A program made the translations under genes and the position numbers. From Anaerolineae bacterium (GTDB lineage: Bacteria; Chloroflexota; Anaerolineae; B4-G1), in contig JAUWOI010000085.1 of assembly GCA_030612185.1 (NCBI GenBank), forward strand, positions 1 to 11,679: DNA of 11,679 nucleotides, in the 5' to 3' direction. The notes under the pieces were generated by a model that was given only the letters and a program-made list of their open reading frames with translations, made no database searches and had not been told where the DNA came from. Below are positions 4,723 through 11,355 of this stretch, piece after piece (position 1 is the stretch's first letter; the number at the start of each line of letters is the position of its first letter).

Positions 4723-7587
4723 CTATCCAGACCGTCTCCACCGGCCGGCAATCCGCGCGATAACCAGCGGCACCACCCCGCCCAGCAGCGCCATCCATCC
4801 TGCGGCCCACACGCCAGCCTGCTCTCGCAACCAGACAGCCCCTGGCGCGCGCAGAGCGTAGGCCAGATACAGCGCCAGTCCGCCTATCATACACCACAAC
4901 GCCACGCGCAAAGCCCGGCTGGCTGGACCGTTGTCAAAACGCACAACGTAGTACCCCGTACCGCCGACGACGAGGACACCGAGCAGCGCCAGGGTCAGGT
5001 CCAGAAATCCGACGCTCTCGACCGCGGGGGGTATCTCTTCCTCCTCATTTCCCGGCCCAGGCGTGGCTGTGGGTGTTTCTTCGACCTCCGGTTCTGGCTC
5101 CGGTGTAGGAGTTGGTCGCGGTGTGGACGTAGGCCTGGGCGTGGACGTGGGCGTGGGCGTCCAGATGATGGCTGGCTCCCCCTCCGGGATCGTGATTTGC
5201 AGGCAGATTGTGCGCGGAACGGGGTCTGCCTGGATGGATATTTCTAGTTGCCCCGTCCGTTCCAGCGTAACCGCCGTTTCGGCCACGCCGCCCTGGGTCG
5301 CTTCCACAATAAAGTGTTCCAACCCTTCCTGTGGATAGGTGAAGATGAACCGGACAGGAGTGCCATCGGGCACCGGATGGCCGTTGTGATCCACGATCAC
5401 ACCGGTGCGCAACCTCAATGCGTCGCCAACCTCAAGCCTGGGCGATTCCGGCGTTGGCTGCCCCTCCTCGGGCGGCTCCGGCGTTGGCTGCCCCTCCTCG
5501 GGCGGCTCGCCAATGTCGAAGTAGAGCGTGATGGTCTGCTCAGGATCTGGAGATGTCCGGGTTGATAGGTCATAGTTGATGCCGGCCACACTGACAGGCG
5601 CGGTCCCCCTCGGCGCAAACTCGCCGAACAACGCCCGCACGGAACCCTCGATGGAAGGCCCCATCCGGCCGTAAGCCACGTAGTAAGCGCTCAGTTTGTT
5701 GATCTCAGTTGCATCCAGGTAGTAGGGGGCATCGTAAGCCAGCACGACCAGGTGTGGATCGCGCAACGCATCGGCCCGCTCGGCCAGGAAGCGCCGCACG
5801 GCTCCTGACTGGGGCGGATCGCCGGTCGGGTTGAGCATAGCGAAGATGATCCAGTCGGCCCCTCCCAGTGCCTCTTCGACGGGGTAAGGTTGGGTCGGGG
5901 TGATGGCTTCCCCGGCCGTGGGGGACGGCGACAGCGCGCTCATGTATTCTTCTAGTTGGTCGAAGGTGAAACTAGTCACCCGCCACGGAGTGATCTGCCC
6001 CGTCGCATCAGGGCCATAGAGCCGCACGATTGTATCTCGCAGCGCGAGAGGATCAATATAGGACACAGGAGCACACACAGCGCAGGGTTGCCCCTCCCGA
6101 CCGTCGGTGAAGATGACGATGTTGTCCTCGGGAGTCGGTGGAGAGGGGACCAGGTCAGGTGACGGAGGAGAAAGCAGCGTAATAGCGTCACGGCCAATGG
6201 CCGATGCCGTCTCCAGTTGCAGCCCTACCCGTTCGCTGGCTGTCTCCACGTCCGGCTGGATGGCAGCGAGGTCAAACGTGCCGCCGTAGAGTCTTAGTTT
6301 CAGCCGCAATATGCGCGCTACAGCCGCATCCACCGACATCTGGAACAAGGGATCACTGTCATATTTCTCGCGGAAGAAGGTGATCGTGGACTTGACGTTG
6401 GTTATCCGGTCTTCCCAATCATCAGTGAGCGCAAACTGGGAAAGGAGCAAAAGGTCGTTGCCAGCGAAGAACGCCTCCTGTACGATGCGGCGGCTGTTGA
6501 AAGTCTGCTCGCCGGGATCGTAGAAGCGCCTCAACGCACGCAGGCCCAATCCGTCAGAGACCGTCACACCGCCCGCCTCACGCCAGGCAGCCAGTTCCGG
6601 TAACCCCAGCAGCCGCTGGAGCACCTGGCTATCCACGCTGACCGGGCGGGTGGTAACAAAGCGACCACCCTCCAGCCCCCGGAAGCGGATGTGAGACACC
6701 ATCAACCCGTCCGTGCGCGCCAACGGATCCTCAGCCTGGGTCACAGCGAAAAAGGGAGCCAAGTCAATCTGCCGTAGTTTCTCCAGCGTGCGCTGTACCG
6801 TGGAAACCTCTTCATCAAGTGAACGGTCGGAGGCTCCCAGGCCAGGGAAGTGCTTCGCTACGACCGCGACCTGTCCCTCGGCCCCCTCGTGGACGCCACG
6901 GACATACGCCCACCCCATCTGCCCCACCCAGAACGGCTCACCCCCGAAGGCTCTCACGCCCAGGTCACCGGTACTTTCAGGGCGTGGGTTTTCGAGCACG
7001 TCCAGCGAAGGCCCCAGCAGCATGTTGATGCCCAGACCGCGCAGTTCCTGCCCCACAATCTGGCCTATGCGCTCAGTGTGGCTCAGATTCCAGGTGGCCC
7101 CCAACGCCATCTCAGAGGGCAGAGGTGTCGTCCCGCTGACGATGCCGGTGAACGGCATGCCGTTGCCCTCGTGATTCACGGCGACAAAGAGAGGGACGAA
7201 AGGACCGAGAGATGTTCCTTCCTCGGCGAGCGTCTCGGTCACCGGCTGCGTAGCATCCCAGGCGGCCTGCTGGAGTTGACCGACCAGCGCGGCCACCTGC
7301 GCGGGCGTGTCACCCTCGTTGACGATGTTGCCGTTATCGGGCAGAAGCACTACCCCGCCGATGTGATAATCGCGGATCAGTTCTGCGATGACACCATCCT
7401 CGGCGACCTCGACCCCAGGGAAAGTGACCAGGAAGAGTTGCCCCACCCTGGCCGCGCTGGACATACGTTCCATCAGCCGCGCGACCTCGTCTTCCTCCTG
7501 CGCACGGCCCATTTTGAGCGGCACGAGCAGTATCAATATAGTGACCACGAGGGCCAGTGTAGCCAGTCGTTTCAATTGCTTAGCCAT
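4723..7587 (-). CDS. GH3-family (NagZ-like) surface protein with Ig-like domain and C-terminal membrane helices
   Basis: A 954-aa multidomain protein. Residues 1-29 are a signal or anchor segment. About 35-435 match the glycoside hydrolase 3 N-terminal barrel: VAVNHEGN (135-142), INMLLGPSLDV (187-197), AKHFPG (244-249) and VTVSDGLGL (341-349), where D345 aligns with the catalytic nucleophile. Residues about 450-670 resemble the GH3 C-terminal domain. A linker with PEEGQPTPE twice, an Ig-like domain (about 715-790), a Pro/Thr linker (808-845) and about three helices (860-945) follow. The nearest family, NagZ, removes N-acetylglucosamine in peptidoglycan recycling, but its acid/base histidine (PGHG...DSH) is missing here: the region reads PGLGASDRSLDEE. 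Substrate and activity are uncertain. ATG 7587 directly follows the TAA of the upstream gene and no clear ribosome site is seen, suggesting coupled translation. Confidence 0.85.
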   Translation of the reverse strand: MAKQLKRLATLALVVTILILLVPLKMGRAQEEDEVARLMERMSSAARVGQLFLVTFPGVEVAEDGVIAELIRDYHIGGVVLLPDNGNIVNEGDTPAQVAALVGQLQQAAWDATQPVTETLAEEGTSLGPFVPLFVAVNHEGNGMPFTGIVSGTTPLPSEMALGATWNLSHTERIGQIVGQELRGLGINMLLGPSLDVLENPRPESTGDLGVRAFGGEPFWVGQMGWAYVRGVHEGAEGQVAVVAKHFPGLGASDRSLDEEVSTVQRTLEKLRQIDLAPFFAVTQAEDPLARTDGLMVSHIRFRGLEGGRFVTTRPVSVDSQVLQRLLGLPELAAWREAGGVTVSDGLGLRALRRFYDPGEQTFNSRRIVQEAFFAGNDLLLLSQFALTDDWEDRITNVKSTITFFREKYDSDPLFQMSVDAAVARILRLKLRLYGGTFDLAAIQPDVETASERVGLQLETASAIGRDAITLLSPPSPDLVPSPPTPEDNIVIFTDGREGQPCAVCAPVSYIDPLALRDTIVRLYGPDATGQITPWRVTSFTFDQLEEYMSALSPSPTAGEAITPTQPYPVEEALGGADWIIFAMLNPTGDPPQSGAVRRFLAERADALRDPHLVVLAYDAPYYLDATEINKLSAYYVAYGRMGPSIEGSVRALFGEFAPRGTAPVSVAGINYDLSTRTSPDPEQTITLYFDIGEPPEEGQPTPEPPEEGQPTPESPRLEVGDALRLRTGVIVDHNGHPVPDGTPVRFIFTYPQEGLEHFIVEATQGGVAETAVTLERTGQLEISIQADPVPRTICLQITIPEGEPAIIWTPTPTSTPRPTSTPRPTPTPEPEPEVEETPTATPGPGNEEEEIPPAVESVGFLDLTLALLGVLVVGGTGYYVVRFDNGPASRALRVALWCMIGGLALYLAYALRAPGAVWLREQAGVWAAGWMALLGGVVPLVIARIAGRWRRSG
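5447..5506. repeat. Two exact 30-bp tandem copies in the GH3 gene linker
   Basis: Two identical 30-bp units (5447-5476 and 5477-5506) encode a duplicated ten-residue PEEGQPTPE(P/S) linker segment between the GH3 region and the Ig-like domain. Perfect identity points to a recent duplication; linker length may vary among strains. Confidence 0.9.
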
Positions 7588-8481
7588 TTATTGAGGGATG
7601 ATGCTGATTGCGACGGGCAGGACAACGTGGTCATCACCCGTCCCGGCCAGGACTCGCCCGGTAGCCGGTTCGTACAGGCCAACCACGATCCTCGCCGGCC
7701 CGGTGTAGGCGGTGTCGTAGAAGGCCAACAGATGAGTGTCTACGATGGTCTCACCGGGGGTCCATCCGGTCGTGGGACGGGTACCGCCTGCCGGCCCACC
7801 ATCGTGCTGCGCGACGAGGTGGCCATCCCCTGCCAGGAGATGAGTGAATGCCAGGTAGTCCATCGGGCTGGTTCCATCCAGTGCCCGCCAGTAGAGGGTG
7901 AGCGGCAGAGACTCTGCCGTGGTGACCACGGCGGCTGGCAGGCTATAACCGACCAGTGCCGAAAAGTCGCCGAAACGGACGTATAACTCACCCGAGATGG
8001 CGACTTCCGTCACCTCAACCGGCTCCGGAGTGGGCATCTCAGCCGGTTCTGGAGTGGGCGTCTCGACCACCTCCGGCGGAGGAGGCGTGGGCACCATCAC
8101 GGTCGTGGTCAGCGGGGTGAGAGTCGGTACCACGAGTTCCAGCATGGGACTGGGAGTAGACGTGACGCCAGGGGTAGGAAACTCCACGCCGGCTGACAGT
8201 GTAGGTGTTGGGAGCAGGGTTCCTGCCTCATAGATGGACCAGCCGGGCAGAACGATAGTAATGCTGACGAAGATGACCACTCCAATGACGACGAAGATCA
8301 GTACCATAGACCAGGCCTGTACGATTCTTGCTGTGGCAGTATCCCGTTCGAGTATGAACAGGGCCAGGTTTCGCTCCCGTTGAGCGACAAGCGCACGCAT
8401 CACATAGACAATGACGCCGATGGCACATGCAGCGTAGAGAACCCAGACGTACTCTACCAGCCATTGGAGAAGAATCATCAT
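7588..8481 (-). CDS. Two-helix membrane protein with Pro/Thr linker and exposed beta-sandwich domain
   Basis: A 297-aa protein of unproven function. Two hydrophobic helices (about 5-28 and 56-79) flank a short charged loop. A Pro/Thr/Glu linker (90-157, repeated TPEP) leads to a C-terminal beta-rich domain (about 162-295) with GDFSALVGYS, LPLTLYWRAL, HLLAGDG, WTPGE and VGLYEPATGR. I recognise this pattern as the accessory domain often attached to Chloroflexota glycosyltransferases; here it stands without an enzyme. The start at 8481 gives the classic ATGA overlap with the phosphorylase stop; an ATG seven codons upstream would need a longer overlap. The stop TAA touches the ATG of the GH3 gene. 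It may act as a cell-surface partner of the GH3 protein, since both have similar linkers, but that is inference. Confidence 0.75.
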   Translation of the reverse strand: MMILLQWLVEYVWVLYAACAIGVIVYVMRALVAQRERNLALFILERDTATARIVQAWSMVLIFVVIGVVIFVSITIVLPGWSIYEAGTLLPTPTLSAGVEFPTPGVTSTPSPMLELVVPTLTPLTTTVMVPTPPPPEVVETPTPEPAEMPTPEPVEVTEVAISGELYVRFGDFSALVGYSLPAAVVTTAESLPLTLYWRALDGTSPMDYLAFTHLLAGDGHLVAQHDGGPAGGTRPTTGWTPGETIVDTHLLAFYDTAYTGPARIVVGLYEPATGRVLAGTGDDHVVLPVAISIIPQ

Positions 8482-9320
8482 AGCGCTTTTAACACCCCGC
8501 AAATGATGGCTTCCAGTCGTGGCACCAGCATCCGACCCGCCTCCAGCACCTCTTCGTGGCTCGTCTCCGCTGGCGACATACCCTCGACCGGCAGAACGTT
8601 GCTGATGCCGGAAAGGCCCAACACCCGCGTGCCGCCGTGCCGGGCGACGATGGCCTCGGGAACGGTGGACATGCCCACAGCGTTCGCTCCAATCAGGCGC
8701 AGGAACCGCAGATCGGCCGGGGTCTCGAAACTGGGACCGACCAGGCAGACGTACACCCCTTCCCGCAAAGGCACATTCGCCCCAGTTGCTGCCTGCCTGG
8801 CAAGCGCCCGTAACCGGGTATCGTACACCTCTGACATGTCGGGGAAGCGCGGCCCGAACTCGTCGAGATTGGGGCCACGCAGCGGGTTCAGCCCACCCAT
8901 CCCGACCAGGTTGATGTGATCGGTGATAAGCATCACGTCTCCCGTGTGAAACTCCGGGTTGAGGCCGCCGGCTGCATTGGTGATGATCAGAACCTCAACC
9001 CCCAGAACCTGCATCACCCGCACGGGGAAGGTGGCCTCAGCCATCGAACAACCCTCGTAGTAGTGAGCACGTCCCTGCATCACCGCCACGACTTGCCCTC
9101 CCAGCCGCCCGACGATGAGCCGGCCAACGTGTCCTTCCACACTCACGGTGGGGAAGTGCGGGATTTCGCTGTAGGGGATTGCCGTACCATCCTCGACAGT
9201 ATCAGCCAGTGGATTAAGACCCGAGCCCAGAATCAGGCCAACCTTCGGTTCGAGTTGGGTCCGCTCTCGTATCGTCGCAGCAGCAGCCTCGAAGTGCGAC
9301 CGTGAAAAAAATTCAGGCAT
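8478..9320 (-). CDS. punA: Purine nucleoside phosphorylase, trimeric inosine/guanosine type
   Basis: A 280-aa enzyme that splits inosine or guanosine with phosphate into free base and ribose 1-phosphate, in cytosolic purine salvage. Motifs of the trimeric PNP/MTAP class are intact: phosphate-binding LGSGL (31-35), GRAHYYEG (83-90, H86), TNAAGG (114-119), GPSFET (195-200, with base-binding E199), GMSTVPE (216-222) and SGISN (237-241, N241). Glu plus Asn at the base site favours 6-oxopurines rather than adenosine. Length is normal for the family. An AGGAGA ribosome site lies 7 nt before the ATG, at the end of a long purine-rich leader. It heads a coupled cluster with the membrane protein and GH3 genes. 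The assignment is firm. Confidence 0.96.
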   Translation of the reverse strand: MPEFFSRSHFEAAAATIRERTQLEPKVGLILGSGLNPLADTVEDGTAIPYSEIPHFPTVSVEGHVGRLIVGRLGGQVVAVMQGRAHYYEGCSMAEATFPVRVMQVLGVEVLIITNAAGGLNPEFHTGDVMLITDHINLVGMGGLNPLRGPNLDEFGPRFPDMSEVYDTRLRALARQAATGANVPLREGVYVCLVGPSFETPADLRFLRLIGANAVGMSTVPEAIVARHGGTRVLGLSGISNVLPVEGMSPAETSHEEVLEAGRMLVPRLEAIICGVLKAL

Positions 9321-9335
9321 AGATATCTCCTCTCA

Positions 9336-9403
9336 TCTCTCTCCTCTTCTCTCCTCTCCTCTCCTCTTCTCTCCTCTTCTCCCCTCTCTTTCTTCCCCTC
9401 CCT
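9336..9403. repeat. Polypyrimidine tract with 10-bp tandem repeats (purine-rich leader of the phosphorylase gene)
   Basis: An unbroken 68-nt pyrimidine run on the plus strand, built from about five copies of a 10-bp unit CTCCTCTTCT (clearest at 9341-9380). With one interruption (A at 9335) it extends to 9326. Read on the minus strand it is an A/G-only leader with many AGGAG-like strings, ending at the ribosome site of the phosphorylase gene. It fills the 87-bp gap between that gene and the bPH2 gene. Such mirror-like tracts can form triplex DNA; no function is shown. Confidence 0.85.
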
Positions 9404-9407
9404 GGCC

Positions 9408-10055
9408 CTAAATCTTGGCCAGCAATCGCTGTTTCTTCTCTTCGAACTCCACGTCGGTAATCACACCCTTCTGGCGTAACTCATCCAGTCCGGCAATCAG
9501 TTCAGGGACATCGCTGGCGTCTGGTGTTTCAGCGCTCAGTACGCGCCCCACCCGTTCGTCAAAAACATCCAGGCTGCCAAGTGTCTCCTTCTGATTGAGG
9601 AGTTCCTTCTTAAACTCAATGGGATCAGCAATGCGCCGGAAGACGTCAATGCCGCTCTCGGAGCCGCTGATGATCTCAATGTCACCGAACTTGAGCAAGC
9701 GCCCCAGCGCCGACTGCTCCATCACAATATCGTTGATCTTCTCCAGCGAAGTATCCGACACTCGCTTGCCGAACGTCCCCGTGACCTGGATGATACGCCG
9801 GTTGGTGACGATGTACTGCTTGTTCCACCACACCCAGACACGGAGCGCGAGGTGCCCGATGATGGGCACAGCCAGCAACATGAGGCCGAACCACGCCCAG
9901 GGCAGCGAGAGGATGTCCCCCACGATTGAGAGCCCAATGATGACGATACTGACCGCAACGTCAACCAGAATTACAGGCAGCAACGTGACCCAGTGGTCGC
10001 GGGCGACTCGCACGATACGCTCGTTACGTGCCAGTAGTTCCTCAACATAACCCAT
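9408..10055 (-). CDS. Membrane bPH2 (YdbT/DUF304-like) protein with C-terminal SHOCT domain
   Basis: A 215-aa membrane protein. Two hydrophobic helices (about 22-46 and 53-74) precede a bacterial PH domain (about 76-155) with the typical KQYIVTNRRIIQVTG (79-93), the DTSLEKINDI region (101-110) and ALGRLLKFGDIEI (116-128). Residues about 185-214 form a SHOCT motif (LDELRQKGVITDVEFEEKK), a short helical module often found at protein C-termini and thought to mediate oligomerisation. The ATG at 10055 has AAGGAGG 5 nt upstream, a strong start. The function of bPH2 proteins is poorly known; membrane organisation or stress roles have been suggested for the family. It reads in the same direction as the phosphorylase gene 87 bp downstream, so the two could share a transcript. 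Confidence 0.9.
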   Translation of the reverse strand: MGYVEELLARNERIVRVARDHWVTLLPVILVDVAVSIVIIGLSIVGDILSLPWAWFGLMLLAVPIIGHLALRVWVWWNKQYIVTNRRIIQVTGTFGKRVSDTSLEKINDIVMEQSALGRLLKFGDIEIISGSESGIDVFRRIADPIEFKKELLNQKETLGSLDVFDERVGRVLSAETPDASDVPELIAGLDELRQKGVITDVEFEEKKQRLLAKI

Positions 10056-10085
10056 TTGTGCCTCCTTACGAGAACGGCCTGGTAC

Positions 10086-10098
10086 CTGACAATGTCAG
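10086..10098. promoter_or_regulatory. Short perfect palindrome upstream of the bPH2 gene
   Basis: CTGACA-A-TGTCAG, 13 bp, lies 31 bp before the bPH2 start codon. It resembles an operator or a single unpaired palindrome arm similar to that of element 3 (ACCTGACAGGT). No inverted partner was found within about 100 bp. Confidence 0.35.
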
Positions 10099-10110
10099 AT
10101 GGCCTTAAAT

Positions 10111-10202
10111 CGCTCCAAGCCCCCGTCTCGGGGGCGTCTCGGGGGCGTCCCATGGGCGAGTTCCCTTGCAGACCCGCCCCCGGGGACTGGGGGCTGAGAG
10201 CG
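10111..10202. repeat. GC-rich paired inverted element 4
   Basis: Imperfect inverted arms at 10111-10136 and 10175-10202 (both begin CGCTC from the outside, share AGCCCCC and end GGGGGCG) enclose 38 bp, 92 bp in total. The left arm has an internal hairpin (CCCCCG-TCT-CGGGGG). An 11-bp unit GTCTCGGGGGC is repeated in tandem at 10125-10146. It lies in the 188-bp spacer between the xerD stop and the bPH2 start, both on the minus strand. Its layout is like elements 1-3 but the sequence is unrelated. It lacks a T-run, so it is not a canonical terminator. Confidence 0.5.
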
Positions 10203-10243
10203 TTCGAGTACAACACCCTTGCAATGTGACGTTGTCAAGGCAG

Positions 10244-11134
10244 TTACGCTCGCGGGTGAGCCTCGTCGTAAGCCTCTCGCTTGCGCCGGGTGGAAATCTC
10301 GGTGTAAACCTGCGTGCTGGCGATACTGGCGTGGCCCATCAGTTGTTGGAGTTCACGCAGTCCTGCCCCACCGTCGAGCATGTGGGTGGCGAAGGAGTGA
10401 CGAAATGTGTGAGGTGTAACCTCACGCTCGACACCGGCGGCTGCAGCGTACGTTTTGACAATCAGCCAGAGCCCCTGCCGGGTCAAAGGCCGCCCCCGGT
10501 GATTGACAAACAACACTGTTGTCTCTCGCCCCCGCAGCAACCTGGCACGTCCATTCTCAAGATAAGCGCCGAGCGCTTCCCGCACACGCTTGTATAGCGG
10601 CAGCAGGCGCTCTTTGTTCCCCTTGCCCAGGCAGCGCACCGTGCCGGCCTCCAGATCAACTGCGTCCATCTCAAGTCCAATCACCTCACTGGCCCGCATG
10701 CCAGTGGCGTACATCAACTCGAGCAGAGCACAGTCCCGCAACGCTCTGGGCGTATCAGACTTGGCCGGCTCCGCCAGCAGGCGCGCCATCTTTTCCCGGC
10801 TCAGAGGACGCGGGAGACGTCTGGCCACCGGGGGCGAATCCACCGCAGCGGTGGGGTCATCCTGGAGCACTCCATCGGCAACCAGGAAATGGAAGAACGA
10901 CTTGACGGACGCAATCTTGCGGGCCACTGTCGAAGGAGCGTATTCACGCTCCTTCAGGTACAGAATGTAGTTCAGAATATGCGTCCGGCCCACTGCTCGC
11001 CAGGAAGAAACAATCTCACCTGCCAGATAGGTCAGGAACTGGGTGAGGTCATTGCGGTAGGCCGCGATGGTGTGTTTCGAGTAACCCTTCTCCACTGCCA
11101 GTAAGCGAAGGAATTCTTCAACCTGTGTTTGCAT
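10244..11134 (-). CDS. xerD: Site-specific tyrosine recombinase, XerD type
   Basis: A 296-aa recombinase that cuts and rejoins DNA at specific sites; Xer proteins resolve chromosome dimers at dif, usually with FtsK. The N-terminal SAM-like core-binding domain (about 4-88, including GYSKHTIAAYRNDL at 17-30) precedes the catalytic domain (about 108-285). All active residues are present: R147 in ATGMRASE, K171 in GKGNKER, H242 and R245 in HTFRHSFATH, H268 in LMGHAS and the nucleophile Y277 in VYTEI. The GKGNKERLLPL string is closer to XerD than XerC. The ATG at 11134 is chosen because AGGGGA lies 6 nt upstream; an adjacent GTG at 11137 is the alternative. No second Xer gene is in the window. It could be an IS- or island-linked integrase, but length and motifs fit a housekeeping Xer. 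Confidence 0.93.
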   Translation of the reverse strand: MQTQVEEFLRLLAVEKGYSKHTIAAYRNDLTQFLTYLAGEIVSSWRAVGRTHILNYILYLKEREYAPSTVARKIASVKSFFHFLVADGVLQDDPTAAVDSPPVARRLPRPLSREKMARLLAEPAKSDTPRALRDCALLELMYATGMRASEVIGLEMDAVDLEAGTVRCLGKGNKERLLPLYKRVREALGAYLENGRARLLRGRETTVLFVNHRGRPLTRQGLWLIVKTYAAAAGVEREVTPHTFRHSFATHMLDGGAGLRELQQLMGHASIASTQVYTEISTRRKREAYDEAHPRA

Positions 11135-11176
11135 CACCTGTCCCCTATCGTCACATTCATCTCCTGTCCCAACTAT

Positions 11177-11205
11177 AGTATACTTTGCATGAACCCAAAA
11201 TGCAA
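11177..11205 (-). promoter_or_regulatory. Probable xerD promoter with overlapping inverted repeat
   Basis: On the minus strand TTGCAT (11205-11200) and TATACT (11182-11177, 5 of 6) are 17 bp apart, about 43 bp before the xerD ATG. The near-perfect inverted repeat ACTTGCAT...ATGCAAAGT (11207-11182, one extra base in one arm) covers the -35 and reaches the -10, an operator-like arrangement. The -35 is weak (3 of 6). Confidence 0.5.
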
Positions 11206-11302
11206 GTCCGCCAATTTCAATATCCCCTTCAAACTTTAGTTTCCGGTAAACCGTCCGTCGCTGGTGGGCAGTAGCGTACAGCCGGGAATTCCAAAAGCAA
11301 TG

Positions 11303-11331
11303 AAAAAGGCTTCCGAGTTGAGAAAAAAGCC
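11303..11331 (-). terminator. Weak terminator-like hairpin after the transposase fragment
   Basis: On the minus strand GGCTT (11331-11327) pairs with AAGCC (11312-11308) over a 14-nt loop and is followed by five T (11307-11303), 25 bp after the stop of the transposase fragment. The stem is short, so this is tentative. Apart from this and the xerD promoter, nothing else was recognised in the 11135-11355 spacer. Confidence 0.3.
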
Positions 11332-11355
11332 GGAAATTGGCCTCAACCAGCGGTT

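Noticed and set aside
4660..5247. Long plus-strand open frame overlapping the octamer array and the GH3 gene
   Set aside because: It starts in the tandem repeat and is antisense to the well-supported GH3 gene; the product is low-complexity.
6850..7986. 378-codon plus-strand open frame across the GH3 and membrane-protein genes
   Set aside because: It is antisense to two well-supported coupled genes and its His/Arg-rich product shows no domain.
8482..8502. Seven-codon longer start for the two-helix membrane protein
   Set aside because: It would overlap the phosphorylase by 25 bp; the ATG at 8481 gives the usual 4-bp ATGA overlap and begins directly before the first helix.
10111..10202. Rho-independent terminator for xerD
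   Set aside because: The stems are strong but no T-run follows on either strand, and the arms are far apart.
10210..10238. Promoter for the bPH2 gene (TTGACA at 10238-10233 on the minus strand)
   Set aside because: The -35 is perfect but the hexamer at 17-bp spacing is TGTTGT (3 of 6), and the leader would be about 150 nt through the GC-rich element.
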